Positions 8,978 to 19,185 are shown, counted from the first letter of the stretch. The stretch: DNA of 64,000 nt from Thaumasiovibrio subtropicus (GCF_019703835.1 NZ_AP023054.1:2665580-2729579), one strand, 5' to 3'. Notes: generated from the letters alone by a model not told the origin. Numbers and translations are program-made.

Positions 8978-10312
8978 ATGATTGATACTCCCTCGCCAAC
9001 ATGGCAATACCGATACGCCGAAGAGCAAAAGTACCGCCGCGATGACAAACGCAGCGCCTACCAGCGGGACAGAGCACGCATCCTGCACTCTGCTGCCTTT
9101 CGTCGCCTGCAAGCAAAAACTCAAGTACTCGGCGCGGGTATGAATGACTTCTACCGTACGCGTCTCACCCACTCACTGGAAGCGTCACAGATTGGCACGG
9201 GCATTGTTGCTCAACTGAAAATCAAGCAGCCCGAGTTTAAGGATCTGCTGCCTTCGACTAGCTTGATGGAAAGCCTTTGCCTTGCACATGACATCGGCCA
9301 CCCACCCTTCGGTCATGGCGGTGAGATCGCGCTTCACTACATGATGCGCCACCACGGTGGATTTGAGGGTAACGCGCAGACCTTTCGTATCGTTACCCAA
9401 CTTGAGCCTTACACAAAACAAGATGGGATGAACCTCTCCCGTCGTACCTTGCTCGGTTTAATCAAATACCCTGCGCTGATTAGCCAAGTGAGTGCCGAAC
9501 ATATACCGGGAGATGTGCGCAGTTTCCGTCACCTCGTGGCGAGCCAATGGCATCCACCTAAAGGGATCTACGATTGCGATAAAACCCTGTTTGACTGGGT
9601 GCTCTCTCCCTTGAGCGACCATGATCGCCAACAGTTTGCGACCTTGCGTGATCAAGACAACAGTGCCAAGCATAAAAAAACCGCCTTCAAATCTCTTGAT
9701 TGCACGATCATGGAGCTTGCTGACGATATAGCTTACGGTGTCCACGATCTCGAAGATGCCGTTGTCATGGGGATTGTTACCCGCGAGCAATGGCAAGAAT
9801 CAGTCGCGAGTCAACTGGCCGATTGCGGTGATGCTTGGGTCGAAAAACACATAGATCTCATCAGCCAACGCTTCTTTGGTGAGCACTTTGAACGTAAAGA
9901 TGCTATCGGCGCACTCGTCAATGCGTTGATCACTTCGATTTCCATTGAAAAGACACTAGAGGACCAGTCTTTCGAGTCTCCCTTACTCGCTTGGAAAGCA
10001 ACACTGACGCCAGAAATGGCCTTTGTCCTCGATGTCCTCAAACAATTTGTCTTCAAGTACGTCGTCCAAAACCACGAGCTACAGCTATTTGAATACAAGG
10101 GCCAACAATTGGTGATGGAGCTCTTTGAAGCGATAGAGTCTGACCCCGCACGGCTATTACCAGACGCGACACGAGACCGCTGGTTAGCCGCTGAGAAGAG
10201 CCCCCGTATCATTGCCGACTATATCTCTGGGATGACGGATGGGTTTGCGCAGCGCCTGTATAGCACCTTGTTTGACCCTGGAGAAAACAAACTGTGGGGA
10301 TACCATCAATAA
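8978..10312 (+). CDS. dgt: dGTPase / dNTP triphosphohydrolase, HD family
   Basis: Hydrolyses dGTP (and often other dNTPs) to the deoxynucleoside and triphosphate. The HD-domain signature is clear: [12 protein letters not shown] near residue 70, [15 protein letters not shown] near 110-125, and [15 protein letters not shown] near 250. I choose the ATG at 8978 (444 residues) because GGAAG lies 8 bases before it; the in-frame ATG at 8963 has no ribosome-binding site and would add five residues. It is convergent with tapT. Relatives of this enzyme have been reported to protect against phages by draining dGTP, but its place next to yfbR looks housekeeping. Confidence 0.93.
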   Translation: MIDTPSPTWQYRYAEEQKYRRDDKRSAYQRDRARILHSAAFRRLQAKTQVLGAGMNDFYRTRLTHSLEASQIGTGIVAQLKIKQPEFKDLLPSTSLMESLCLAHDIGHPPFGHGGEIALHYMMRHHGGFEGNAQTFRIVTQLEPYTKQDGMNLSRRTLLGLIKYPALISQVSAEHIPGDVRSFRHLVASQWHPPKGIYDCDKTLFDWVLSPLSDHDRQQFATLRDQDNSAKHKKTAFKSLDCTIMELADDIAYGVHDLEDAVVMGIVTREQWQESVASQLADCGDAWVEKHIDLISQRFFGEHFERKDAIGALVNALITSISIEKTLEDQSFESPLLAWKATLTPEMAFVLDVLKQFVFKYVVQNHELQLFEYKGQQLVMELFEAIESDPARLLPDATRDRWLAAEKSPRIIADYISGMTDGFAQRLYSTLFDPGENKLWGYHQ

Positions 10313-10326
10313 CCGCAAGGCCGTTA

Positions 10327-10932
10327 TCACAGGTAGTTTTTTTTGAAGACCCCATCAGGCATTTGCGCAATTTGAAAAGCGATCATCTTTTCAAAAGGGA
10401 CCAATAGCGAGTCCAGTGCCTGATTGTCTGGCTCCATTGCTTTCAGCGCAAAGTAGCCTGCCTCAACCGTACTCACGCCTTGTTGCTTCGAGGATTTGCG
10501 AATCTGATACTGACCTTCATCGGCGTTGTCCAACAAGCAGGTCGGCAAGGCGTGTAAGTTGGTCGACAACTGCCAAATCTTAAAGGCTTTTTTCCATGTA
10601 CCATCAAGTAAAATAAAGCCAATCGGCTTCTCAGCAACATCCGCGAGCAATGCCGAGGCGGGCTTCGCTGACTCTCCGGGGTAAAGCACAAACCATTGGA
10701 TATCGCTGCGGCGCAGTGCTTGATTTAAGCGCTCGTTGTCAGTGAAATTTTCACCGACGATCAACTGACAGTTATCCAGACTGAGATCAAGGATACGTGC
10801 GGTACCAATAGCACGATTCACTTCACTCGGGTGTTGCAGTACAAGCAGTTCAGTTTTAGTATCAACAGACTGAATCCATTGACAAATGCAGGCTTTCTCC
10901 GCTTTACCGCAGCGCTGACACGTCTGTCGCAT
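10327..10932 (-). CDS. tapT: tRNA-uridine aminocarboxypropyltransferase (DTW domain)
   Basis: SAM-dependent enzyme family that makes acp3U in tRNA. The 201 residues begin with a cysteine cluster typical of DTW proteins (CQRCGKAEKACIC, residues 5-17), followed by HPSEVNRAIGTARI and the signature LDGTWKKA (usual DTW region) near residue 110. The gene converges with dgt 14 bases away and is head to head with the rhombosortase gene. The assignment rests on the domain signature; exact tRNA targets cannot be read from sequence. Confidence 0.9.
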   Translation of the reverse strand: MRQTCQRCGKAEKACICQWIQSVDTKTELLVLQHPSEVNRAIGTARILDLSLDNCQLIVGENFTDNERLNQALRRSDIQWFVLYPGESAKPASALLADVAEKPIGFILLDGTWKKAFKIWQLSTNLHALPTCLLDNADEGQYQIRKSSKQQGVSTVEAGYFALKAMEPDNQALDSLLVPFEKMIAFQIAQMPDGVFKKNYL

Positions 10933-10941
10933 GAGGCTCCC

Positions 10942-11544
10942 TTGGCAATCTATCGTTATCTGGTTTGCATGGTACTCTTTTTGGCATTAATGCAGATACC
11001 TGCCGCCAATGAATGGGCCTATTGGTATCGCGATGCCATTCTGAGTGGTGAAGTGTGGCGCATCCTAACAGGAAATCTCACCCATACCAATTACTGGCAC
11101 CTGCTCATGAACAGTTTGGCACTGATCATGATTGTCTACACCTATCAAGAGTTGGTTAGGCCACTAAAATTTAGCCTATTGATTGCGGCCATCAGCATCG
11201 TGATTGGTGTTGCGCATCTTGCCACTGGCGATTATGCGTTAGCAGGTTTGTCTGGGACATTACACGGTTTATTGGCTTGGTGTGCCATTCAAGATATTCG
11301 CGAATGCCCGAAAGACAGTGATAGTGAAAACCACCGCAAGCGACGCCAGTTTGGCTGGATTGTCCTCATTGGTCTCGGCATCAAAATTGGCTATGAGCTG
11401 CTACATGGGGGCAATAGCGTTACCGCCGATCTTATCAACGCACAGGTTGCTGTTGACGCTCACGCCATTGGCGCACTGACAGGTGTCATCATTGGGATAC
11501 TGCCACCACCTTGGCATGGAGGAAATTCTCCCCGAAAAAAATGA
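10942..11544 (+). CDS. rrtA: rhombosortase (rhomboid-family protease)
   Basis: Intramembrane serine protease that processes GlyGly-CTERM proteins for surface sorting. Several hydrophobic segments surround the family signatures: HLLMNSLAL, catalytic-serine motif GLSGTLHGL, and catalytic-histidine motif DAHAIGALTG. I place the start at TTG 10942, which has GAGG five bases upstream and gives 200 residues, a normal family length. The frame is open back to GTG 10831, which would overlap tapT by about 100 bases. No GlyGly-CTERM substrate was noticed in this window. Confidence 0.87.
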   Translation: MAIYRYLVCMVLFLALMQIPAANEWAYWYRDAILSGEVWRILTGNLTHTNYWHLLMNSLALIMIVYTYQELVRPLKFSLLIAAISIVIGVAHLATGDYALAGLSGTLHGLLAWCAIQDIRECPKDSDSENHRKRRQFGWIVLIGLGIKIGYELLHGGNSVTADLINAQVAVDAHAIGALTGVIIGILPPPWHGGNSPRKK

Positions 11545-11564
11545 CCTACTCATAGGCAGGTCAT
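11535..11564 (-). terminator. terminator of the parA-DUF1244 pair
   Basis: An ATGACCT/AGGTCAT stem is followed on the minus strand by seven T residues. It overlaps the last codons of the rhombosortase gene, so it ends transcription coming from the opposite strand. Confidence 0.6.
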
Positions 11565-11620
11565 GATGGCGGTGTGCATTTTTAATTCGTGCGCAAAGCG
11601 CTAGTTACGACGTCAAAGCG

Positions 11621-11923
11621 TTAATTAGCTTTCTTCGCTTCAAATGCCGCAAGTTGCTCCGGTGTCGCAGGCAACTGATGCTTCTCTTTCCATTCACTGT
11701 AAGGCATCCCATAAATACGTTCGCGGGCTTCATCATCGCTGATTGCAACACCCGCGTCATCTGCTGCTGCCTTATACCACTTCCCTAAACAATTTCGGCA
11801 GAAATCAGCCAAAATCATCAAATCAATGTTCTGTACGTCTTTGTTTTCATCCAAATGACGCAGCAGACGTCTCAACACCGCTGCGTCCAATTGATCCTGT
11901 GTGCGTGGATCCAATTCTGTCAT
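11621..11923 (-). CDS. DUF1244 family protein
   Basis: A 100-residue cytosolic protein of unknown function, recognised as DUF1244 by its signature NIDLMILADFCRNCLGKWY (about residues 32-50) with a conserved pair of cysteines. The start (ATG at 11923) has AAAGGACGAGG upstream. Its first 77 bases lie inside the 3' end of the parA-like gene, so translation is probably coupled. No function is proposed. Confidence 0.88.
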   Translation of the reverse strand: MTELDPRTQDQLDAAVLRRLLRHLDENKDVQNIDLMILADFCRNCLGKWYKAAADDAGVAISDDEARERIYGMPYSEWKEKHQLPATPEQLAAFEAKKAN

Positions 11924-12650
11924 AACCTCGTCCTTTTTCTGCCGACTGCACTTGAGTACGAGCTGTCAATGTTAACCACTCTCGGGTTCTTTCCCACAGC
12001 TTCTCATCAAGCATTGGCGCTAACTCAGTAAAACTCAAGCCATCTTCGAATGCTTGTTGATAGACCGGCGAACTCGTCATATCCCCTAATATTGGGTGAC
12101 CCAAATGATTGAGGACTTGGGTAAACTGTGCCAATCCTTCCGCCCCTTTCGCATTGCGCGTCGCCACAAAGGCAATGGGTGATTTGCGTTGACGATAAGC
12201 TGACGAATTAATCAACTTACTCATAAAGTTCAATGTGGCATGAATATCGACCGGTGAGGGCTGGAGAGGGATAATAATGCGGTCAGCGAGAGCCAAGTAA
12301 CGTTCAAGCTCGATATGAGAAAAGTTCGAAGGGGTGTCGATCAAGATAACATCACTGCTGCGGTCTACTTTGACTTGCAAAGAGAACAATTGCCCCTTAT
12401 CGAAGCCAAAATGCTGGCCGGGTACCAGCCCGCTTTGTGAGGCCCAAAACTGTGAAGTGCACTGCTCGTCAAAGTCGATCAGTTCAGTTTTGTACTGCTG
12501 CTGCAAGACACTCGCTAAGGAGATAGCGAATGTCGATTTCCCTGCGCCGCCTTTACGATTCAGAATGAGTACTTTTGTCGCCGGTGAAGATTTCAGTCCG
12601 CACGTGATATTCATCGATCGGTTAGCCATGATGTTGGGTTCCATCCACAT
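11847..12650 (-). CDS. ParA-like P-loop ATPase
   Basis: Deviant Walker-A ATPase of the ParA/MinD superfamily (NRKGGAGKST near residues 31-40; Walker-B-like VILIDTPSN near 100). These proteins position cargo such as DNA, chemoreceptors or protein complexes; no ParB partner is adjacent. Of the frame's 267 codons, the last 25 or so (after VQSAEKGRG) run through the start of the DUF1244 gene and look like low-complexity read-through rather than a conserved tail. The start is uncertain: ATG at 12650 and ATG at 12629 are both possible and neither has a strong ribosome-binding site. Confidence 0.85.
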   Translation of the reverse strand: MWMEPNIMANRSMNITCGLKSSPATKVLILNRKGGAGKSTFAISLASVLQQQYKTELIDFDEQCTSQFWASQSGLVPGQHFGFDKGQLFSLQVKVDRSSDVILIDTPSNFSHIELERYLALADRIIIPLQPSPVDIHATLNFMSKLINSSAYRQRKSPIAFVATRNAKGAEGLAQFTQVLNHLGHPILGDMTSSPVYQQAFEDGLSFTELAPMLDEKLWERTREWLTLTARTQVQSAEKGRGYDRIGSTHTGSIGRSGVETSAASFG

Positions 12651-13027
12651 TCAATTTGAGCAGTTTATCAATCAAAACGATTGTGCACAGAGCTACGGTG
12701 GGCTTGACCACCAGTTTTGAAAGGCAGATCACAGGAAAAATTGCAAAATGTGTGCTGATACGTCATTAAGACCCAATTTTCAGGGCAAACAACCACACAA
12801 ACACGCATATTAACTGAATAGCTATGCGATTTGTTCACTATTTAGACAGCACAATTTGAACCAATACCTCACTAATGTGAATTAGTGGTAACTTTTTCAT
12901 ACAACAACAGCGTATTAACTCGTGTTTCGAAAAAGGGAAAACACAACAACATATTTTTGCCTTGAACCCGATCAGCAAGTTCGCTTTATACCCTGATCCT
13001 TAAGGGCTTAAGTCTCTCATCCAAGAT
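12651..13027. other. intergenic region upstream of the ParA-like gene
   Basis: About 380 bases with no convincing gene. A perfect 7-base inverted repeat with a 4-base loop (CACTAAT-gtga-ATTAGTG, 12870-12887) could be an operator. It presumably contains the parA promoter, which I cannot place with confidence. Confidence 0.4.
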
Positions 13028-13055
13028 CAAAAAAAGGGCCTTGCAGGCCCTCTTC
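13028..13055 (-). terminator. rho-independent terminator of rluF
   Basis: The stem GGGCCT/AGGCCC (13036-13050) is followed on the minus strand by seven T residues, just after the rluF stop. Confidence 0.85.
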
Positions 13056-13069
13056 CAAAACATGTTCCT

Positions 13070-14092
13070 TTAGCGCTTAGGTTGCCATTTTACAATACCA
13101 TCACCGCTTGATTTCGCGTTTCCACCACGCGAGCTATTACCACTGCGGTTACGATCTCGGTTCCCTGCGGGTTTACCTTTACCTCGGTTTTCACCTTTAC
13201 GACCTTCGGAAGACTTTGCTCGGCGGCCATCATAACCCTTGGCATTATGCGTGCGTTGACGTCCACCTTCTCGACGCTCACGTCCCTCTTGTTGCTGGCG
13301 AGAATCATGCAATTTAGCGGGCGTCGCTTGCTTGATCGTCTGACCGAGTCCATCAGTACGAGAGGCTTCTTCGGTTTTACTTGAGCCAGCGATAAGGGCA
13401 TTGATCTCAGCCATTTCAGCATCAGACAGATAACGCCATTTCCCCGTTGCTAAACCATCAATCGACACATTCATAATGCGAACGCGTTTTAGCTTATAGA
13501 CGTCGTAGCCTAAGGCTTCACACATACGACGAATTTGACGGTTCAACCCTTGCGTCAAGGTGATACGAAAGACAAAACGTGACTCTTGCTCTACCTTACA
13601 AGGTAAAGTGACCGTATCGAGGATAGCGACGCCGGCTGCCATTTTCTCAATGAATTCAGGCGTAATCGGCTTATCAACACGCACCACATACTCTTTTTCG
13701 TGTTGGTTGCCAGCGCGCAAAATCTTGTTCACGATGTCGCCATCGTTAGTCATGAAAATGAGACCATCAGACGCTTTATCTAAGCGGCCAACCGGGAAGA
13801 TGCGTTTGCGGTGGCCAATGAAGTCCACAATATTGCCTTCGACATGGCGCTCGGTGGTACAGGTGATCCCGGTCGGCTTGTTCAATGCGATGTAAATCGG
13901 CTTTTCTTTGCTACGGAGTGGGCGATCATCAACACAAACCGTGTCTCCTTCCGCCACTTTTCGGCCCATCTCTGCTACGTCACCATTAATGGTCACTCGT
14001 CCTTGCTCAACCAGCTTATCGGCTTCCCGGCGCGAGCAATAGCCAGTATCACTGATGTATTTATTTAGTCGAGTCAAGGTTGGTTCGCTCAT
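13070..14092 (-). CDS. rluF: 23S rRNA pseudouridine synthase RluF
   Basis: Pseudouridine synthase of the RsuA/RluB/E/F family acting on 23S rRNA (U2604 in E. coli). An N-terminal S4 RNA-binding domain ([19 protein letters not shown], residues 9-27) is followed by the catalytic motif [10 protein letters not shown] with its aspartate and by [14 protein letters not shown]. The RluF assignment over RluB/E rests on the [18 protein letters not shown] and [16 protein letters not shown] segments. The last 100 residues are a basic, Gly/Arg/Ser-rich unstructured tail that should add non-specific RNA affinity. It stands alone with its own terminator. Confidence 0.92.
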   Translation of the reverse strand: MSEPTLTRLNKYISDTGYCSRREADKLVEQGRVTINGDVAEMGRKVAEGDTVCVDDRPLRSKEKPIYIALNKPTGITCTTERHVEGNIVDFIGHRKRIFPVGRLDKASDGLIFMTNDGDIVNKILRAGNQHEKEYVVRVDKPITPEFIEKMAAGVAILDTVTLPCKVEQESRFVFRITLTQGLNRQIRRMCEALGYDVYKLKRVRIMNVSIDGLATGKWRYLSDAEMAEINALIAGSSKTEEASRTDGLGQTIKQATPAKLHDSRQQQEGRERREGGRQRTHNAKGYDGRRAKSSEGRKGENRGKGKPAGNRDRNRSGNSSRGGNAKSSGDGIVKWQPKR

Positions 14093-14201
14093 GGTTTTAT
14101 CTCATCGTTAACAGTCCGCTACACCTTAGCGGTAAAAGGCGCGCTATTCTAGCGAAATTCCCTCTACGACACCACACACGCCCCCTGTTCAGCAGTAAAA
14201 G

Positions 14202-14232
14202 AAAAGGCCGAACATCATGTCCGGCCTTCGTT
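14202..14232 (-). terminator. terminator of the RND pump operon
   Basis: The stem AAGGCCG/CGGCCTT (14204-14227) is followed on the minus strand by T-rich sequence, about 20 bases after the pump stop. Confidence 0.75.
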
Positions 14233-14249
14233 TGCTCTCTTAGATGCTC

Positions 14250-17200
14250 TTAACCGTGGTTATGACGTGTCACCACATCTTTCTCAAGCTCTTTTTCGAG
14301 TAGTTGTTCAATATGGCCCGGAGATTGCGTTTTTGCCGCTAACAAGCGGTACATTGCCGGAATGACAACCAGTGTTACCAAGGTTGCAAACGCCATGCCG
14401 AAGAACACCACAGTACCCACAGCCACTCGGCTTTCCGCACCAGCACCGTCTGAAAAGATCAGTGGTAGCGAACCAAACAGCGTGGTGAAAGCCGTCATCA
14501 AGATAGGACGCAGACGGCGTACTGACGCCTCGATAATCGCAGATTCAAACTGACGACCACGGTCACGCAGTTGGTTAGCAAATTCAACAATCAAGATACC
14601 GTTCTTGGTCACCATACCAATCAGCATGATCATGCCGATCTGACTGTAGATATTCAGCGAAAGATCGGTAATCCAGAGTCCGGCAAAGCCGCCAAAGATC
14701 CCCATAGGCACCGTCAGCATGATCACCAAGGGGTTAACGAAACTCTCAAACTGCGCCGCGAGTACGAGATACGCCACCAATAACGCCAGGCTAAAGACAA
14801 ACAAGGTAGAACTTTGGTTTTCCTTGAAGTCCTTTGATTCACCGCTATAGCTGATCGTGATATCTGCTGGCAGTAGCGCGATCGCTTCAGCCTCGAGATA
14901 ATTCAGCGCATCACCTAAAGTGTAACCTTCGTTAAGGTTTGCACTGAGGGTGATCGCCTTTTGCTTCATATAGTGATTCAGGCGTTGTGCTGATGCGATC
15001 TCTTCAATTTTGGTCACGGTATCTAAGGTGATCAATTCACCTTTGCTGGTACGCACATAGATCTTACTGAGGTCAGTGGCGTTGTTGAAGCGCTCCTCTT
15101 CACCACGTAGATAGACATCATACTCTTCACCTCGATCAACATACGTCGTTTCACGACGTCCACCCAGCATCACTTCCAACGTCGATGCCACCGTCGATGC
15201 CGTCACACCCAGTTGCGCAGCACGCTGCGTATCAATGGTTACCAAAAGTTCAGGGGTCGCTTCTGAATAGTTAAGATCCGCCCCGGTCATCTGCTCGCTC
15301 TCTTCGGCAATGACCTTCAGCTTTTCCGCCCACGCATTGAGTTCGGCATAATCCGCACCACCGAGCACCATTTGCACTGGTTCAGATGATCCGCCACGCA
15401 TGCCTGGCATAAACGGGAAAACACGTACATCGGGAATACCGTGAAGCACTTTGCGCATATCGCCCAGTATCTCTTCGGCGTGACGGGTACGTTGCTCCCA
15501 CTCTTCGAGCTGAATAATCACGAATCCCGTTTGGTCACCTGCATTGCCGCCAAAAGCCGGGGTCTGGAAGTTCATCGAACGAATTTCACCATTGCCGACC
15601 ATAGGTAAAATGCGCTCTTCCACCAGCTCCATATTCGAAACCATACGGTTATAACTGGTACCTTCCGCACCTCGAACAAAGACAAAGATAACGCCACGGT
15701 CTTCCATTGGTGCAAGCTGGGCAGGGATATGCTTCATCAAAAATCCACTCGCTGCCACGCACCCGACAATCACCAACGGGGCACCCCAACGCATTCTGAC
15801 TGCGAAAGTGACCAATGCGCGATAGCCATTCTCTAGTTTTTCAAACACGGTATCGACGGCACGGTTAAACGCGCCACGCTTCACATTCGCTTTGAGGATT
15901 TTACTGCCTAATACTGGCGTTAGGGTCAATGCAATCAAAGAAGAGAACATCACGGCAACCGCAAGCAGTACGGCAAACTCGGTAAAGAACTTACCGACCA
16001 TGCCATCCATAAAGGTGATGGGTAAGAAAACCATGACCAGTACTGCCGTCGTCGCCACTACCGCAAAGCCGACTTCACGAGTTCCTTTATACGCCGCCAA
16101 CAAAGGCGACTCACCTTGTTCGATATGGTGATAAATGTTCTCCACCACGACGATGGCATCGTCGACCACCAGACCGATTGACAAAATCAGCGCCATCAAG
16201 GTGAGGATATTAATAGAAAAACCGAACGCGTAAGCCGCAATAAACGCCGAGATCAGCGAAACAGGTACGGTAACGGCGGGGATAAGCGTTGCTCGGGCTT
16301 GACCGATAAAGACATAAAGGACAATGATGACCAAACCACCGGTGATCACCAGCGTGTTGAACACTTCTGCAATAGAACGCTCGATGTACAAGGTAGCATC
16401 ATAGTCGACTTCTAACGTCGTGCCTTCGGGTAAATAAGCTTGTAGCAGTGCCACTTCCTCGCGAACCCGCTTTGCGACATCCAACGGGTTGGCGTCCGAT
16501 TGGGTCACAATACCAAGGCTCAGGTTAGCGACACCATTACTCTTAAAGGTAGAGTTTTCATTTTCAGCGCCAACAAACACGCTTGCCACATCACGAAGGT
16601 AAATCGGCGTGCCATCTTCAGCAAAACGCACGACGAGGTATTCGAAATCCTCAGGTGTTTGATACAAACGGGCAGTACGTACTGACATCACCGTGGTATC
16701 GTTACGCACCACACCACCCGGCATTTCAATGTTTTCATTGCGTAGCGCGGCAATAATATCGCTACTGGTCACCCGTCGCCCCGCCATCAATTCAGGACGC
16801 AATTGCACATACATCACCTGATTCAGTGCGCCAGTAATTTGAATCGATGAAACCCCGGTAATCAAACTAAAGCGATCATCAAGGACTCGGTTGGTGTAAT
16901 CGGTTAATTGGGTACGATCCATCTCAGAGGATGTTAGATTGATATACAGCGATGCCTCACCTGAGCCATTCGACTTCGAGACCAAAGGATCGTCGGCTTC
17001 TTCAGGCAAGCGACGCTTAGCCCGTTCTACCGCATCACGAATATCACTGACCCCCTCGACAAGATCCCAACCAATGTCGAACACCACGGTAATACGAGAA
17101 GAGCCATTGCGGCTCGCCGAGGTGATGGAGTCTATGCCACTGATCCCCGTCAATTGATCTTCAATAACGGTGGTGATTTGACTCTCGATAACCGTGGCAG

Positions 17201-17363
17201 ACGCGCCACGGTACGTCGTAGAAATAGTAACAACTGGGTTATCAACATCAGGATATTCTCGTACTGACATGCGTTCAAAGGAGACATACCCAAAAACACA
17301 CAATAGTAAGCTCAGTACAATAGCGACAACAGGCCGCTTTACGGAAACGTCAGAAATCCACAT
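14250..17363 (-). CDS. RND multidrug efflux pump (HAE1 family), inner-membrane transporter
   Basis: Proton-driven trimeric pump that exports drugs, bile salts or similar amphiphiles across the envelope. Its 1037 residues have the standard layout: TM1 near residues 10-28, a periplasmic porter domain, TM2-6, a second porter domain and TM8-12. TM4 carries the proton-relay aspartate pair (GLVVDDAIVVVEN) and TM10 the partner lysine (GMVTKNGILIVEF). It lies 2 bases after its adaptor gene. No outer-membrane factor is present, so it presumably works with a TolC encoded elsewhere. The short His/Asn-rich C-terminal tail is unremarkable. Substrates cannot be read from sequence, so no Vex/Acr/Mex name is given. 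Confidence 0.95.
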   Translation of the reverse strand: MWISDVSVKRPVVAIVLSLLLCVFGYVSFERMSVREYPDVDNPVVTISTTYRGASATVIESQITTVIEDQLTGISGIDSITSASRNGSSRITVVFDIGWDLVEGVSDIRDAVERAKRRLPEEADDPLVSKSNGSGEASLYINLTSSEMDRTQLTDYTNRVLDDRFSLITGVSSIQITGALNQVMYVQLRPELMAGRRVTSSDIIAALRNENIEMPGGVVRNDTTVMSVRTARLYQTPEDFEYLVVRFAEDGTPIYLRDVASVFVGAENENSTFKSNGVANLSLGIVTQSDANPLDVAKRVREEVALLQAYLPEGTTLEVDYDATLYIERSIAEVFNTLVITGGLVIIVLYVFIGQARATLIPAVTVPVSLISAFIAAYAFGFSINILTLMALILSIGLVVDDAIVVVENIYHHIEQGESPLLAAYKGTREVGFAVVATTAVLVMVFLPITFMDGMVGKFFTEFAVLLAVAVMFSSLIALTLTPVLGSKILKANVKRGAFNRAVDTVFEKLENGYRALVTFAVRMRWGAPLVIVGCVAASGFLMKHIPAQLAPMEDRGVIFVFVRGAEGTSYNRMVSNMELVEERILPMVGNGEIRSMNFQTPAFGGNAGDQTGFVIIQLEEWEQRTRHAEEILGDMRKVLHGIPDVRVFPFMPGMRGGSSEPVQMVLGGADYAELNAWAEKLKVIAEESEQMTGADLNYSEATPELLVTIDTQRAAQLGVTASTVASTLEVMLGGRRETTYVDRGEEYDVYLRGEEERFNNATDLSKIYVRTSKGELITLDTVTKIEEIASAQRLNHYMKQKAITLSANLNEGYTLGDALNYLEAEAIALLPADITISYSGESKDFKENQSSTLFVFSLALLVAYLVLAAQFESFVNPLVIMLTVPMGIFGGFAGLWITDLSLNIYSQIGMIMLIGMVTKNGILIVEFANQLRDRGRQFESAIIEASVRRLRPILMTAFTTLFGSLPLIFSDGAGAESRVAVGTVVFFGMAFATLVTLVVIPAMYRLLAAKTQSPGHIEQLLEKELEKDVVTRHNHG

Positions 17364-17365
17364 AA

Positions 17366-18466
17366 CTACTGACTCCGCTGCGCAGCTGACGCTGGACGTG
17401 TTTGCGCGACTTCCACATCTTCCACGGTGACACCATCGCGGATATTCACCAGACCTTGCACAACAATGCGCTCTCCGCCAACCAATCCGGCTTCTACCAT
17501 CACGCTGTTGTCCACACGGCCACCCAAGGTAATCTCAGTGCGTGTTGCCACATTATCTTCATCCAAGGTGTAAACGAAACGCTTAGTCCCTGAGTACTCC
17601 AGCGCTTGCACAGGAATCACTGGCATCTCTTGGGGCGCAAAGACTAACGCAGCATTCATCAGCATGCCCGGCTTGAGTTTGCTGTCGTCATTCTCAAACC
17701 GCACTCTGACACGAATATTCAGCGACTCGGCTTGAACACGAGAATCAATCGCGGCGATTTGACCAATAAACGGCGTATTTCCCCAAGCTTGGCTGGTAGC
17801 AACAACCGTGGCGCCAATTTCAATTTGCGACAAATAGATTTCCGGCACAGAGAGATCAAGCTGCATCACACTCAGATCATCAAGGGTCATCAATGCACTG
17901 TTATTGCTAACAAGTTGACCTTTACTGATATCAATCAACCCTACCGTACCGGAAAATGGCGCCAACAAGGCATGGTCATCGTAAGCTTTCTGCGCCGCTG
18001 CCATACGCGCTTTGGCAATATCTACCGATGCCTGTTGCGCTTCAACTTGGGTTTGCGTCACCGCACCACGCTCAACTAAGCTAATGTATTCACGCAGCTT
18101 ACGGCGCTCATCTTTGTGATACGCTTGCGCTTCTTGCAAACTCGCGCGCGCCTTATTGGCGTCCAGTTGAACGAGCAGCTCGCCCGCTTCTACCTGACTG
18201 TTCTCACCGACGGCGACACGCTCGATTTTTCCGGTCACTTCTGAAGCAATATTGATAGCATCACGCGCTTTCAACGACCCCACAAGATTAAGAGACTGGC
18301 TAAGAGGACGCGTCTCTACTAGCGCTGTTGTAACAGACACTGACTGAGGGCCACGGCGCTGAGACGTTGCTGCAGGAGAAGAAGACTCAGCCTCTTGCTG
18401 TTGGGAGTACCAGTAGCCGCCTCCCAAGACGGCGAGAAGGGTCACCGCGATGATGGTTTTTTTCAT
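17366..18466 (-). CDS. RND efflux periplasmic adaptor (membrane fusion protein)
   Basis: Links the RND pump to an outer-membrane channel. It has an N-terminal membrane anchor or signal (KKTIIAVTLLAVLGGGYWY), a barrel-sandwich/lipoyl half-motif (INIASEVTGKIERVAVGENSQVEAGELLVQLD), an alpha-helical hairpin near residues 105-160 (LQEAQAYHKDERRKL to AQKAYDD), a second lipoyl half (LLAPFSGTVGLIDISKGQLV) and a beta-barrel. There is no lipobox cysteine, so it is anchored by its N-terminal helix. I use the ATG at 18466 (366 residues) rather than a TTG at 18484. Confidence 0.93.
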   Translation of the reverse strand: MKKTIIAVTLLAVLGGGYWYSQQQEAESSSPAATSQRRGPQSVSVTTALVETRPLSQSLNLVGSLKARDAINIASEVTGKIERVAVGENSQVEAGELLVQLDANKARASLQEAQAYHKDERRKLREYISLVERGAVTQTQVEAQQASVDIAKARMAAAQKAYDDHALLAPFSGTVGLIDISKGQLVSNNSALMTLDDLSVMQLDLSVPEIYLSQIEIGATVVATSQAWGNTPFIGQIAAIDSRVQAESLNIRVRVRFENDDSKLKPGMLMNAALVFAPQEMPVIPVQALEYSGTKRFVYTLDEDNVATRTEITLGGRVDNSVMVEAGLVGGERIVVQGLVNIRDGVTVEDVEVAQTRPASAAQRSQ

Positions 18467-18650
18467 GATTCTATTGCTCAACAAAACTAGTGCCGAAATG
18501 ATACCTACTTTGAGGTAGGTTGCGCGTAAACAAGTGTAAAGTAGCGCAAATTTGAATGTAACAGATCATGTACTGACACCTTCCCGACGCAGATCATCCT
18601 GTTGAGCGTCAATCCGGTTATCAAATCGCCAAATCAAGACCTTAACATCG

Positions 18651-18915
18651 TATACTCAAGCCACCTCAAGATGCAGGATTCAGAAGCAGACTAGCGCGTC
18701 GAGTTCAAGGCAAAGGTGTGAAGGAATGGCTTCCCCCTTTCGAATACCTTTAACGCAGAAATCGGGGCGCTAGTCGCTTCCCGAAGGGCGAGTTTTCTAG
18801 GTTCGCCACCTTTGTTACCGCTTTTTGATTTAGTCCACTAGATCTTCAAAGCAGTGCCTCGATGGCAAACCTAGAAACTCTCGCTGAACAAGCACCTTGA
18901 GGTGGCTTGAGTATA
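18651..18915. mobile_element. MITE-like inverted-repeat element, copy 2 (short form)
   Basis: A 265-base element from TATACTCAAGCCACCTCAAG to GGTGGCTTGAGTATA, in the same orientation as copy 1. It has the family's internal stem-loops and no coding capacity. It lies between the efflux operon's upstream end and the tRNA array. Confidence 0.9.
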
Positions 18916-19057
18916 GATCTTTCACAACCGAGACAATAAAACGGCTGCCCTTTCTGTAACAGCGCGCGAAAAAACGGCGCTTCGCTGCTTTTTACGACGA
19001 ACAGCTAGCTACGAGATGAAAAAACCACCAAGCAACACAAAATAATCGCCAAAAAGG

Positions 19058-19085
19058 TTTACAGCACAGTTTTGTTTGATATTAT
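19058..19085 (+). promoter_or_regulatory. promoter of the tRNA-Tyr array
   Basis: TTTACA (19058-19063) and TATTAT (19080-19085) are separated by 16 bases and followed by GCGCCCC, a GC-rich discriminator typical of stable-RNA promoters under stringent control. The first tRNA begins 15 bases later. Confidence 0.7.
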
Positions 19086-19100
19086 GCGCCCCACACTTGT

Positions 19101-19185
<85 letters not shown>

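Noticed and set aside
12870..12887. CACTAAT/ATTAGTG palindrome upstream of the ParA-like gene as a parS site
   Set aside because: No ParB gene is present and it does not match the parS form I know; kept only as a possible operator.
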